Below, piece by piece: positions 24,352-32,856 of a stretch of DNA of 64,000 nucleotides. Numbering within the stretch: position 1 is the stretch's first letter; each line of letters begins with the position of its first letter. The notes below the pieces were generated by a model. That model saw nothing but the letters and a program-made list of their open reading frames with translations, did no database searches and was not told the DNA's origin. The translations under genes and the position numbers were made by a program. Where the stretch lies: the NCBI RefSeq assembly GCF_001984575.1, contig NZ_LZNS01000001.1, forward strand, positions 4,043,656 through 4,107,655, in the 5' to 3' direction. The DNA comes from Streptomyces sp. MP131-18 (GTDB taxonomy: Bacteria; Actinomycetota; Actinomycetes; Streptomycetales; Streptomycetaceae).

Positions 24352-25695
24352 ATGAGTCTTCGCAGGAGATGTCTGACCGGAGCGATTGCGCTGGCGGCCG
24401 GGGGTACGCTCATCGGCGGTCCCGCGGTGGCCGATTCGGGCCGGGACGCCGATGTCGCCGATATCAAGGACCGTATCCTGGCCGTTCCGGGCGTGAGTCT
24501 GATCGAGGAGAAGCCGGGGCCGGACGGCGAGCGCTTCTTCCTCCTCAACTTCACGCAGCCCGTCGACCACCGCGACCCGGACGGCGAGACGTTCGAGCAG
24601 CGCATCTCGATCCTTCACACAGGCGAAGAGCGGCCGACGGTCTTCTGGACCAACGGCTACTACATCAACCCGAACCCGGCGGTCAGCGAGCCCACCCAGC
24701 TCCTCGGCGGCAACGAGGTCGGCATGGAGCACCGCTTCTTCGGCGAGTCCGTGCCCGACCCGGACGACTGGAGCACGCTGGACATCTGGCAGTCCGCCAA
24801 CGACCAGCACCGCATCTACCAGGCGCTGGACGACATTTACGCCGAGGAGTGGATCTCCAGCGGGCGCAGCAGGGGCGGCATGGTCGCGACCTACTACCGT
24901 CACTTCTTCCCCGAGGACATGGCGGGGACCGTCGCCTACGTCGCGCCCAGCATCACGGACCGCGAAGACACCGAGCCCTACGACGAGTTCCTCAACACCG
25001 TCGGCACGCCCGAGTGCCGCGACGCCCTCGCGGCGCTGGAACGGGAGGCGCTGGAGCGCCGCGACGAGATGGTCGGCCTGCATGCGGCGTGGGCCGAGGA
25101 GACCGGCGCCACGTTCGAGACCGTCGGCAGCGTCGACGCCTCGTTCGAGTCGGGACCGAACCTGCTGCGCTGGCAGTTCTGGCAGGTCCACACGGAGGCC
25201 GACTGCGCGGACATCCCCGCGACGACCGCCACCTCCCAGGAGATCTACGACTACCTGACGGCGACGACCGGCTTCGCCTCCGACCAGGAACTCGCCCCGA
25301 CGCAGCCGCACTACTACCACGCCGCCACGCAGCTCGGTAACCCGCTGTACTCCGTCGACCACATCGCGGACCTGGTGGAGTACCCCGAGCTGATGTACTC
25401 GGCCGCCTTCGTGCCGCCGAACGTCGAGCTGCCCGCGTTCGACAACAGCGCGGTCGTCGACGTCCACAACTGGGTCCGCGACGAGAGCGAGCGGATGCTG
25501 TACATCAACGGGGCCGACGACCCGTGGAGCGCGAAGCCGTTCGAGGCGGGTGCCGGCAGCGAGGAGACGTACGTCATGACGGCGCCCGACACCAACCACG
25601 TCGGCATCAGCATCGACCGGCTCACCGAGGACGACCGCGCCGTGGCCACGTCGTCGCTGCTGGAGTGGGCCGGGCTCGGCGGCGCGCAGCGCTGA
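24352..25695 (+). CDS. Secreted S37-like (tripeptidyl) serine aminopeptidase
   Basis: 447 residues with a signal peptide (about 1-27). The alpha/beta-hydrolase-type peptidase has the nucleophile in SSGRSRGGMVATYYRHFFP (about residue 183), an acid in NGADDPW and a histidine in APDTNHVG, matching the S37/PS-10 tripeptidyl-aminopeptidase arrangement of streptomycetes rather than S28 (whose elbow is GGSYGG). It probably removes N-terminal tripeptides from extracellular proteins. No ribosome site is evident at the ATG, so the message may be leaderless. The mature chain is very acidic, as in other secreted actinomycete hydrolases. Confidence 0.82.
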   Translation: MSLRRRCLTGAIALAAGGTLIGGPAVADSGRDADVADIKDRILAVPGVSLIEEKPGPDGERFFLLNFTQPVDHRDPDGETFEQRISILHTGEERPTVFWTNGYYINPNPAVSEPTQLLGGNEVGMEHRFFGESVPDPDDWSTLDIWQSANDQHRIYQALDDIYAEEWISSGRSRGGMVATYYRHFFPEDMAGTVAYVAPSITDREDTEPYDEFLNTVGTPECRDALAALEREALERRDEMVGLHAAWAEETGATFETVGSVDASFESGPNLLRWQFWQVHTEADCADIPATTATSQEIYDYLTATTGFASDQELAPTQPHYYHAATQLGNPLYSVDHIADLVEYPELMYSAAFVPPNVELPAFDNSAVVDVHNWVRDESERMLYINGADDPWSAKPFEAGAGSEETYVMTAPDTNHVGISIDRLTEDDRAVATSSLLEWAGLGGAQR

Positions 25696-25814
25696 ATCCC
25701 TCCCCGTGCCGGTCGGACAGCTCAGGAAAGCGCCACGCAGACCTCGAAGACGTCCGGCCGGCCGGGTCGGGGCCCTCCTGGTCTGACGGAGGGAGCCGCC
25801 ACGCGCCGAATCAA

Positions 25815-26196
25815 GCCCGCGTCGTCCCGCTGCGCAAGGCGACGACGGCCGCCGAGCCGCGCGGAGGTGAGCGGACGGGGACAGGCGGAGCCCCAGGCCG
25901 CCCCGAACCCCTGTGGCGGCACGTCGTCGGCGACGTGCCGCACCGCAGACGCCTGGTGCAGGGGCGGACCCTCAAGGACGTGGCCGAGGCGGCCAGGATT
26001 TCCATGCCCTGTCTGTCCGAGGTGGAAGCGCGGGCGCAAGGAGGCGTCCTCCGAGGTGCTCGCGGCGGCGGCCCGCGCCCTCGGTCTGCGCCTGGCCGAC
26101 CTCCTCGCCCCGGCCCACGGCGAGTTGGCCGGGCCCGCCCGGGCGGCGAGGGCTGCTGACGGGGACCGCCACCGCGAGGTGCGCCTGGCCGCCTGA
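25815..26196 (+). pseudogene. Frameshifted ClgR/PopR-like XRE regulator
   Basis: The first part reads ...WRHVVGDVPHRRRLVQGRTLKDVAEAARISMPCLSEVE in one frame. After an extra G within 26028-26030 the conserved continuation RGRKEASSEVLAAAARALGLRLADLL appears in the next frame (+1) up to a TGA at 26194-26196. The intact family (XRE regulators related to ClgR/PopR, which control Clp protease genes) has SEVERGRKEASS without interruption. No convincing start codon is present either (GTC where ATG would be expected), so the gene is decayed rather than merely mis-sequenced. Convergent with the beta-lactamase-fold gene. Confidence 0.75.
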
Positions 26197-26246
26197 CCGT
26201 GCCGTGGCCGCCCGGACGCGGCGCCGTGGCGGCGCCCCGCGGCGCG

Positions 26247-27515
26247 TTACGAGGGCGAGGCGCTGTTCCCGGTGGCGGAAAAGGGCTCGTCGAGCATGTC
26301 GCAGATCGCGGCGTCGATCAGGGCCGAGTTGGCCGTGGCGGCCTCGGCTTCCATGATGCCGAAGTTGGTGCTGGTCAGGACCGCGACGCTGCGTTGGCCC
26401 GTGTCGTCGGTGTAGATCTCGCTGGAGTAACCGGGCAGGCCGCCGGTGTGGCCCCAGACGGTGCCGCAGGAGGTGGTCTTGCGCATCAGGCCGAGGCCGT
26501 AGTCGCCGTCCTCGTCGGGGATGGGGACGGTGGTGCGCATCTGCTCCATCTGGGCCTCGGGCAGGAGTTCACCGGACATCAGCGCGGACAGGAAGCGTGT
26601 CCAGTCCTCGGCGGTGGAGACCATGCCGCCCGCCGCCCAGGACCAGCTCGGGTCGATGTCGGTGGTGTTCACGTTGTCGTGCGGCCGCTCGGGGCCGACG
26701 AAACCTATCCCCTCCGGCAGGTCCACAACCGGGGCGAGGATGTCCCTGAGACGTTCGTCGTCCGGCTCGTAGCCGGATGCGTGCGGCTTCTCCGGGTCCC
26801 AGCTGCCGCTTGTGGCCAGGAAGGAGTCGTTCATGCCGAGCGGGTCGGTGATCCGCTCCGCGATCAGCTCGGACAGGCTCTGCCCGGTGGCCCGCTCGAG
26901 GATCAGGCCGAGGGCCGTGTAGTTGGCGTTGCTGTAGTAGTGGCTCTCGCCAGGAGCGGTCGGGGGGTCCTGGGGCTGGGTGATCGCGAGCAGTTCCCCG
27001 GGCTGCCAGACGCGCTGCTCCTGCCCGGTGAGGGAGGGCAGGAAGTCCGGGGTCAGCAGGTAGTCGTCCAAGCCGCTGGTGTGGTTGAGGAGCATCTCGA
27101 CGGTGATGTCCTGGCCGCCCGGCACCAGTCCCGGCAGCCACCTCTCCACCGGGTCGTCCAGGCCGAGCCTGTGCTCGGCGACCAGTTGGAGAATGAGTGT
27201 GGCGGTGACCGACTTGGTATTGGAGCCGACCCTGAACTGATCGGTCGCGGCCAGATCATGATCGTCCTTGGTCCACTCGGCCTGGCGTGCGAGCTCCACC
27301 AGCCGGCCGTCGCCCTGCTCGACCCGGACTATCACGCCCAAGGAGCCTGTGTCCGCTGCGGTCTGTGCAAGCTCGGCCAGCCGTTTGTCCGGCGCGGGGG
27401 CGGGGCTCGCCTCCGCCTCCGCGCAGCCGATCAGGAGCCCGCTCAGGCCGGTCGCTAACGTCAGCGCCAGGGCGGTACGCAGGGGCCTGCGGCTCGTCGT
27501 CACGGGAGAGAACAA
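26247..27515 (-). CDS. Serine hydrolase lipoprotein, class C beta-lactamase fold
   Basis: 422 residues. Signal peptide with lipobox LIGC (about residue 29), hence a membrane-anchored lipoprotein. Penicillin-binding/beta-lactamase-like domain: SxxK nucleophile in RVGSNTKSVTATLILQL, YxN motif in YSNANYTALG, and the HTG box in WGHTGGLPGYS. The family contains D-Ala-D-Ala carboxypeptidases, esterases and aminohydrolases; the specific substrate is not predictable. TTG at 27515 is chosen because AAGGAG lies exactly 7 nt upstream; a GTG four codons later is the alternative. It is divergent from the cupin-MarR unit over a 331 bp gap. Confidence 0.85.
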   Translation of the reverse strand: MFSPVTTSRRPLRTALALTLATGLSGLLIGCAEAEASPAPAPDKRLAELAQTAADTGSLGVIVRVEQGDGRLVELARQAEWTKDDHDLAATDQFRVGSNTKSVTATLILQLVAEHRLGLDDPVERWLPGLVPGGQDITVEMLLNHTSGLDDYLLTPDFLPSLTGQEQRVWQPGELLAITQPQDPPTAPGESHYYSNANYTALGLILERATGQSLSELIAERITDPLGMNDSFLATSGSWDPEKPHASGYEPDDERLRDILAPVVDLPEGIGFVGPERPHDNVNTTDIDPSWSWAAGGMVSTAEDWTRFLSALMSGELLPEAQMEQMRTTVPIPDEDGDYGLGLMRKTTSCGTVWGHTGGLPGYSSEIYTDDTGQRSVAVLTSTNFGIMEAEAATANSALIDAAICDMLDEPFSATGNSASPS

Positions 27516-27721
27516 GGTGGTACTCCTTTGGGAACTTGCGTTCTGGGCCGCCTGGTTGGTGGCGGTTGTCCACGTTAGGGCCAGGCGCGTTCGCGAGAGG
27601 AGCCGTTCAGGCCCCCAGGCGGCCGGGGGGTTAAGCCCATCAGGGCCCGGTCGACACGTTGACAAATGGAGCGGGCTGTCGTCGCGGCCGCCCAGGGGGC
27701 GATGGCCAACGTGGGCCCCCA

Positions 27722-27776
27722 TTTATGTTGCCAGCCACGCAAATGGCGTATACGTTTATGTGGCTGGCCACATAAA
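27722..27776. promoter_or_regulatory. Twin 22 bp operators before the cupin-MarR operon
   Basis: O2 (27755-27776) has perfect 10 bp arms TTTATGTGGC/GCCACATAAA around 2 bp. O1 (27722-27743) is a diverged copy (TTTATGTTGC...GCCACGCAAA). Centres are 33 bp apart, three helical turns. A TATACG hexamer (27749-27754) lies between them and TTGCCA (27728-27733) lies inside O1, a plausible promoter. Autoregulation by the downstream MarR protein is likely. The rest of the 27516-27846 gap holds nothing else recognisable. Confidence 0.7.
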
Positions 27777-27846
27777 TCGGCCCCGGCGGGCCGGTCTCCG
27801 CGCGGCCGGCTGCCCCGGACCGTCCTCTACCGCCGAGGAGAACCAC

Positions 27847-28314
27847 ATGACCCTGGCCTATCTGGCGCAGCGCGAGCAGCAGCAGAAGCTCGAATGGCTC
27901 GACGGAGGCACGTTCTCCGTGCTGCTCGGCAAGGACGCCACCGAAGGGAAGCTGACCGTGGGCCGGTTCGACGTCCCCCGGGGCGAGGCACCGCCGTTCC
28001 ATCTGCACACGCGCGAGGACGAGGTGTTCCTGCTCGTCAAGGGCACCGCCGTGGTGTGGTGCGGCGAGGAGGAACACGAGTTGGGTGAGGGAGGGATCGT
28101 CTACCTGCCGCGCGGCATCCCGCACTCCTACCGCATCACCTCCGAGCGCGCGGACCTCCTCATGATCGCCACGCCCGGCGGCATTGAGGGCATGTTCCGC
28201 CACGCCGGACGGGACCTCGCCACGCCGCGTCCCGAAGACTTCGAAATCTCCCCGTCCCTGCTGGCGGAGGCCGCCGGGCTGTACGGCAACATCGTCGTCG
28301 GCCCGCCGCGATGA
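27847..28314 (+). CDS. Cupin-domain protein
   Basis: 155 residues, a single cupin barrel: the motif-1 region EAPPFHLHTREDEVFLLVKG with two His and a Glu as metal ligands, and the motif-2 region IVYLPRGIPHSYRITSE with a further His. This is the pattern of small cupin enzymes or binding proteins, for example quercetinase-like dioxygenases. GAGGAG lies upstream of the ATG. It is the first gene of a two-gene unit with the MarR regulator 104 bp downstream. Regulation through the twin operators suggests it detoxifies or modifies the ligand sensed by that regulator (inference). Confidence 0.88.
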   Translation: MTLAYLAQREQQQKLEWLDGGTFSVLLGKDATEGKLTVGRFDVPRGEAPPFHLHTREDEVFLLVKGTAVVWCGEEEHELGEGGIVYLPRGIPHSYRITSERADLLMIATPGGIEGMFRHAGRDLATPRPEDFEISPSLLAEAAGLYGNIVVGPPR

Positions 28315-28418
28315 CGGGCAGCACGGCTCGCACGGCGGGCGGCTCTCCCCGACCCAGGTCTTCTTCCGCGGCGGCGGCACTTCGGTCCCCCGCCCACGCA
28401 CCCCGAGGAACATGAGCG

Positions 28419-28892
28419 ATGAACGATCCCGGACCTCCGGTGCCGAGCTCCGCCCGCGAGGGACGCCTGAGCCACGCGGTCTTCCAACTCGCCCGAGCTC
28501 ACCGGAGCCGGGCCGCCGCCATGCTCCGCGCCATGGATCTCCATCCGGGGCAGGAACTGCTGCTGATGCAGCTCTTGGACAAGGACGGCCAGACCCAGTC
28601 CGAACTCCTCGCCGGCGTCGGCCTGGACCACTCCACCGTCTCCAAGTCCCTGCGCCGGATGCAGGACGCCGGGCTGCTCACCCGCGAACCGGCAGAGCAC
28701 GACCGGCGCGCGGTGGTCGTTCGGCTCACCGACAAGGGCCGCGCCCTACGGGAGCCCCTCACGGCGATGTGGCGAACGCTGGAGGAAGCATCCGTGCGGG
28801 ATCTGAGCCCGGAGGAGGTCGAAGCGTTCATCGGCATCGCCCGCCGGATCGAGGTGGCGGTCGGCGACCGCGACCGCCCGTCACCGTCGTAG
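28419..28892 (+). CDS. MarR-family transcriptional regulator
   Basis: 157 residues. Dimerisation helices flank a winged helix (about 60-125): QTQSELLAGVGLDHSTVSKSLRRMQDAGLLTREPAEHDRRAVVVRLTDKG, including the wing DxR motif of the family. It probably represses the upstream cupin and itself by binding the 22 bp palindromes at 27722-27776, with release by an aromatic ligand as is typical for the family. ATG at 28419, GAGGAAC upstream. Confidence 0.92.
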   Translation: MNDPGPPVPSSAREGRLSHAVFQLARAHRSRAAAMLRAMDLHPGQELLLMQLLDKDGQTQSELLAGVGLDHSTVSKSLRRMQDAGLLTREPAEHDRRAVVVRLTDKGRALREPLTAMWRTLEEASVRDLSPEEVEAFIGIARRIEVAVGDRDRPSPS

Positions 28893-29220
28893 CCCGGCAC
28901 CCCTCGCCGCGTTGCCGCATCGCCCGAGCAGGCCCTTTGCGAGGCCGATCCGGCGGATGCCGCCGCGGCCGAGCCGGCGGAGAACCGGAGCCTCCCGGGC
29001 CGGGGCGCGCGCGGTCCGGGCGTGCGTGGGCGCGGCCGGGTACCCGAGTTTGACGGCATGACAGCATCGGCCCCGGCGACGCGCCACACGGAAGGACCGC
29101 GCCGGTCGGTCACGAGCCGACGGGAACGCGGCCGGATCAACTCCGCGATGTCCGCGGTCAGCTCGTAGGGACCGTCATCACCGTCACTCAAGTCACCGCT
29201 CCCGGCCGTGGATTCGCCGC
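28893..29220. other. 328 bp with a possible degenerate ORF
   Basis: No confident gene. On the minus strand around 29100-29190 a TTG-initiated frame reads SDGDDGPYELTADIAELIRP with good codon bias and GGAGCGG upstream, but it then runs without sense into the antisense of the MarR gene. It may be a truncated small gene or relic. Confidence 0.25.
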
Positions 29221-32200
29221 CTACAGCCGGAAGTGGGCTTCCTCGCCCGGGGGCGGGTGGTAGGTGCATACCGTGCCGGTGGAGACGGTTGCGCGGAGGT
29301 GGGCGGCCAGTTCGGGGTGGTGGGTGTCGAGGCGGCGCAGGGTGTCGCGGATGCGGGCGGTGACCGTCTTCCTGGCCCGTTCCGCCTCGTCGCCGAGCCG
29401 CCTGCTGCGCCCGCCGAGGCCCGCGGCGGCGCGCAACTCGTCCAGCAGCGCGGCTCGTTCGCGGTCGAGCTCGGCCGCCTTCGCCGGGTCGCCGCGCCCG
29501 GCCGCCCGGTCGATCTCGTCGTCCAGCCGGTCAAGACGCTGCCGGTAGCGCGCCTTCGCCTCGTCGTCGAGCACCGGATCGCCGCCGAACACCTGCACCT
29601 CGCCGGACGGGTCGAGCAGCCGGCCGGCGGCGATGTCCTGCCCCGCCTGCCCGATCAGGTGGCGCAGGTCCCGCAGCCCCTTCGCGTCCGGCAGGTGAAC
29701 GGTGCGCCCGGCGTAACGGAGCGTCCACACCCGCCCGTCGAAGCGGAACTCGTTCCGCTCCGGCGCCGCGGCCCGCGGCTCCGACAGCGCCGCCGCGGCC
29801 TGCTCCGCCACGTTCCGCAGGCCGAGGTCCGCCGCCTCCTCCGCCGTCTCGCGCAGCAGCACCCGCGCCGCTTCCGCGTCGCCCGCGCCGCCGCGGCCGA
29901 GCAGCGCGCGGGCCAGGTGCAGCCGCGCCCGCGCCGCCCAGGGGCGGGCCAGCAGCCGGTCGGCCGACCTGGCCGCCTCGGTGAACGCCCCGACCGCATC
30001 GTCCCAGCGTTCCTCGGCGAGGTCCAGCAGGCCCGACCACAGCAGGAACGGGCCGCTGATGTCGAACCCGAACATCGACACCGCCCACTGCCCGGCCAGC
30101 GGCGCGAGCTTCGCCCTGGCCGCGGCGATCAGCTCCGGGTCGCGGGACAGGGCGGCGGCCTGCGCCTGGAAGCGCAGCCACAGCGCCTCGACATGCCGCG
30201 GGTAGCACGCGGCCCGCGCCGTGTCGAAGTGCCGCATCGTGGCGGCCACTTGACCCTGCTCGGCCGCGTCGATGCCCGCGACCAGCTCCGGGTGCGGGTG
30301 TCCCTTCGCGCCCGAACTCACCTGTTGTTCCGCCAGCTCCGCGAACCGGCCCTGCTCCTGGAGCAGCGCCCAGCACATGTGGTTGCGGAAGAGCGCGAGC
30401 TCCTCGCGGTCGTCGTGGCGCATCAGATCCGCCAGCCGGGCCCGCGCCTCCTCCGCCTCGGCGAACCGGCCCTGGAAGGTGGCGAGGATGGTCCGGTCGA
30501 TGGCCGCCGACAGGTGGTAGCGCGGCCGGTCCATGCGTTCCACGGAGGCCAGGAACGCGTCGAACTGCTCCAGGTAGCGCGGATCGCCCTGCTCAAGGAG
30601 CGCGACCCAGCCGAGCGCCGTCGCGAAGTGCTCCAGGTCCGCGTTGCCGCGGCGGCGCGCCATTTCGGCCATCTCGGCGGTCAGCGCCTCGCGTTCGGCC
30701 GCGGTGCCAGGACCCCAGATGGTGTCGTGCCGCGCCCACAGGCTGAACGAGAGGGCGTCCTCGTCCTGCCCGCGCCGTGCCAGCACGGCGGAACGGATGC
30801 TCAGCTCGCGGGCGATCCGCTCCAGCGTGTCCGGGTCCTCGCCCGCGGGCAGCGGTCTGCCCTGCGGTTCGCCGATCAGCCGCCGGTGGGCGTGCTGGAG
30901 GAGCTCCGTGTTCAGCCGGCCGAGCCGGGTGCGGAAGATCGGGCCGTTCGACTGGTACATCGACAGCGCGACCCGGGCCATCAGCTCCGGATCGTCCAGG
31001 CGGCGGGCCTCGTCGGCCACCTGCTCGTAGACGTCGGTCGCGTGCACGGGGCCGCCGGCGTGGCCGAGCTGGCCGGCGAGGTCGAGCCCGGCCAGGATGC
31101 GGCGGCGAGGGCCGACCGCGGCGGCCAGCTCGAACGCCTTGCGGCTGTGGCCGATCGACTCCTCGAACGCCATCCGGCCCCTGGCCTCCTCGGCGGCGGA
31201 CCGCAGCAGCTCCACGGCGAGTGCGGCATCCAGCTCGCCGCCCGCCAGGTGCGCGTGCCGGGCCAGGTCCGCCGGGGGCACGCGGTCGGCCAGCTCGGGC
31301 GCGCCGTCGAGCGCGCGGACGACGGCGGCGTGCCGGCGCCGCTGCTCGGCCTCGTCCAGCGAGTCGTACAGCGTCTCGCGGACCAGATCGTGCGCGAACG
31401 CGAAGCGTCCTGAGGGGCGTTGCTCGACGAGGCGGGCCACGGCCGCGTGGGCGAGGAGCCGGTCGACCTCGGCCACGGGCGCGGCGGCGGTGGCCGCGAG
31501 CACCTGCCGGTGGAACTCCCGGCCCAGCACCGCGGCGCCGGTGAGGAGGGCGACGACGTGCTCCGGCAGCAGCCCGAGCCGCCGCCGCACCGCCTCCCGC
31601 ACCCCGGGCGGGATGCCGCCGACCCCGCCGCCGCCGTGCCACAGCCGGGCGGTCTGCTCGACGAAGAACGGGTTGCCGCCGGTGCGCCGGTGCACCTGGG
31701 CGACCAGTCCCTGGCCCGGGTCCCGGCCCGCGGTGCGGGCCATGAGCGCGCCGACCTCGTCCGCGTTCAGACCGGCGAGCGCCAGCGTCGTCGCCTTGGC
31801 GACCAGCGGCATCATCAGCGCGTGCAGCGGGTGTTCCGGCGGTGCGACCTCCGTGTCGCGGTAGGTGCAGATCAGCAGCAGCCGTTCGAACCACGTGTGC
31901 TGGACCGCGAACTGGAGCAGCCGCAGGGACGCCGTGTCGGCCCAGTGCAGGTCTTCGAGAACGATCACCACCGGCCGGTGCTGCGAGGCGGTGACCAGGG
32001 CCGTCGTCACCGCGTCGTGGAGGCCGAAGCTCTCGGCGGCGCCCGCGCCGCCCGTTCCGGCGAGCAGGATCGCCAGGTCGGGGCCCGCGGCCTCCTCGGC
32101 CGCCGCCCACTCCCGCGGTGCCGCCGCGCGCCGCAGCCCGCGGATCACCTGCACCCACGGCCAGTAGCCGGGCGCGTTCTCCGCGTGCCAGCACGAGCCG

Positions 32201-32379
32201 CCGAGCACGAGGGCGCCCCGGGCCCTGGCCTCCTCGGCCGCGCCGGTCACCAGCGCGGTCTTGCCGATGCCCGCCTCGCCGGCGACCAGCACGAGACCGC
32301 CGTGACTCGCCACGGCCCTGGCGATCTGAGAGCGGAGCACGCCGGCCGCGTGCTCCCGCCCGAGCAGGTCGTCGAACAC
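29221..32379 (-). CDS. Large AAA/STAND-type ATPase with TPR-like region (AfsR/LuxR-class, no HTH seen)
   Basis: 1052 residues. An N-terminal ATPase domain (VFDDLLGREHAAGVLRSQI) has Walker A GEAGIGKTALV and Walker B VIVLEDLHWADTASLRLLQF, plus the helical sensor region FAHDLVRETLYDSLDE. Residues about 380-830 are a long helical repeat (TPR-like). The C-terminus has a compact domain EFRFDGRVWTLRYAGRTVHLPDAKGLRDL, then a basic coiled coil rich in Glu/Arg and a final HPPPGEEAHFRL. Many related actinomycete regulators end in a LuxR HTH; here that is replaced by the compact domain and coiled coil. The GTG at 32379 with AGGGG just upstream is preferred over an ATG at 32439 that would translate an 8-mer repeat. 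Confidence 0.8.
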   Translation of the reverse strand: MFDDLLGREHAAGVLRSQIARAVASHGGLVLVAGEAGIGKTALVTGAAEEARARGALVLGGSCWHAENAPGYWPWVQVIRGLRRAAAPREWAAAEEAAGPDLAILLAGTGGAGAAESFGLHDAVTTALVTASQHRPVVIVLEDLHWADTASLRLLQFAVQHTWFERLLLICTYRDTEVAPPEHPLHALMMPLVAKATTLALAGLNADEVGALMARTAGRDPGQGLVAQVHRRTGGNPFFVEQTARLWHGGGGVGGIPPGVREAVRRRLGLLPEHVVALLTGAAVLGREFHRQVLAATAAAPVAEVDRLLAHAAVARLVEQRPSGRFAFAHDLVRETLYDSLDEAEQRRRHAAVVRALDGAPELADRVPPADLARHAHLAGGELDAALAVELLRSAAEEARGRMAFEESIGHSRKAFELAAAVGPRRRILAGLDLAGQLGHAGGPVHATDVYEQVADEARRLDDPELMARVALSMYQSNGPIFRTRLGRLNTELLQHAHRRLIGEPQGRPLPAGEDPDTLERIARELSIRSAVLARRGQDEDALSFSLWARHDTIWGPGTAAEREALTAEMAEMARRRGNADLEHFATALGWVALLEQGDPRYLEQFDAFLASVERMDRPRYHLSAAIDRTILATFQGRFAEAEEARARLADLMRHDDREELALFRNHMCWALLQEQGRFAELAEQQVSSGAKGHPHPELVAGIDAAEQGQVAATMRHFDTARAACYPRHVEALWLRFQAQAAALSRDPELIAAARAKLAPLAGQWAVSMFGFDISGPFLLWSGLLDLAEERWDDAVGAFTEAARSADRLLARPWAARARLHLARALLGRGGAGDAEAARVLLRETAEEAADLGLRNVAEQAAAALSEPRAAAPERNEFRFDGRVWTLRYAGRTVHLPDAKGLRDLRHLIGQAGQDIAAGRLLDPSGEVQVFGGDPVLDDEAKARYRQRLDRLDDEIDRAAGRGDPAKAAELDRERAALLDELRAAAGLGGRSRRLGDEAERARKTVTARIRDTLRRLDTHHPELAAHLRATVSTGTVCTYHPPPGEEAHFRL

Positions 32380-32400
32380 GTGTGCCCCTGAAGGTCCGCT

Positions 32401-32432
32401 GTCCGGTAGTCCGGTAGTCCGGTAGTCCGGTA
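32401..32432. repeat. (GTCCGGTA)x4 octamer repeat
   Basis: Four perfect tandem copies of an 8 bp unit, 22-53 bp upstream of the chosen ATPase start, and inside the reading frame if the ATG at 32439 is used. Since 8 is not a multiple of 3, copy-number change would switch the upstream ATG in and out of frame. Confidence 0.9.
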
Positions 32433-32469
32433 TGAGCATGGCACAACGCGGCCCTCGCGCCGCCGGGCG

Positions 32470-32688
32470 CTACCTGGGGGTGGAGCCGCGGACGGTCAGG
32501 TTGGCGAGCAGGTGCCGGGTCGCCTCGGTCACCGCGTCCACCGCCTCGTCGAACACCTCGCGGTTGTGCGCGGCGGGCGCGCGGAATCCCGACACCTTGC
32601 GCACGTACTGGAGCGCGGCGGCGCGGATGTCGTCGTCACTGACCTCGGGCGTCGCCGGCGGGCGGAGCGTCTTGATGCTTCGGCACAT
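32470..32688 (-). CDS. DUF2277 family protein
   Basis: 72 residues: MCRSIKTLRPPATPEVSDDDIRAAALQYVRKVSGFRAPAAHNREVFDEAVDAVTEATRHLLANL, a full-length match to the small helical DUF2277 proteins of actinobacteria and proteobacteria. Function unknown. The family N-terminus MCRSIK fixes the start. GGAGG lies unusually close to the ATG. It lies upstream of the large ATPase on the same strand but is separated from it by the octamer repeat. Confidence 0.9.
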   Translation of the reverse strand: MCRSIKTLRPPATPEVSDDDIRAAALQYVRKVSGFRAPAAHNREVFDEAVDAVTEATRHLLANLTVRGSTPR

Positions 32689-32813
32689 GCCTCCAGTGTG
32701 CACCCGTCCCGAAGCCCCATCCGGACGCAATAGTCCACACGCGGCCCGGCATCGTCCACAGGTCCCGGCCTAGCATCGAGGCCACGCCGAAGCCGGCCGG
32801 CACCGGTCTCTCT

Positions 32814-32840
32814 CCCCCCACACCCCCCACACCCCCCACA
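32814..32840. repeat. (CCCCCCACA)x3 nonamer repeat
   Basis: Three perfect 9 bp copies in the 5' leader of the pectate lyase gene, ending 16 bp before its ATG and just upstream of the ribosome site GGACGGAG. Confidence 0.9.
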
Positions 32841-32856
32841 CCGGACGGAGAATCCC

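Noticed and set aside
28499..29269. Minus-strand frame covering the MarR gene and the region downstream
   Set aside because: Mostly antisense to MarR; only about 25 codons near its 5' end look coding, too little to call a gene.
32439..32446. Alternative starts for the large ATPase upstream of the octamer repeat
   Set aside because: They translate the repeat and lack ribosome sites; kept only as the basis for the phase-switch hypothesis.
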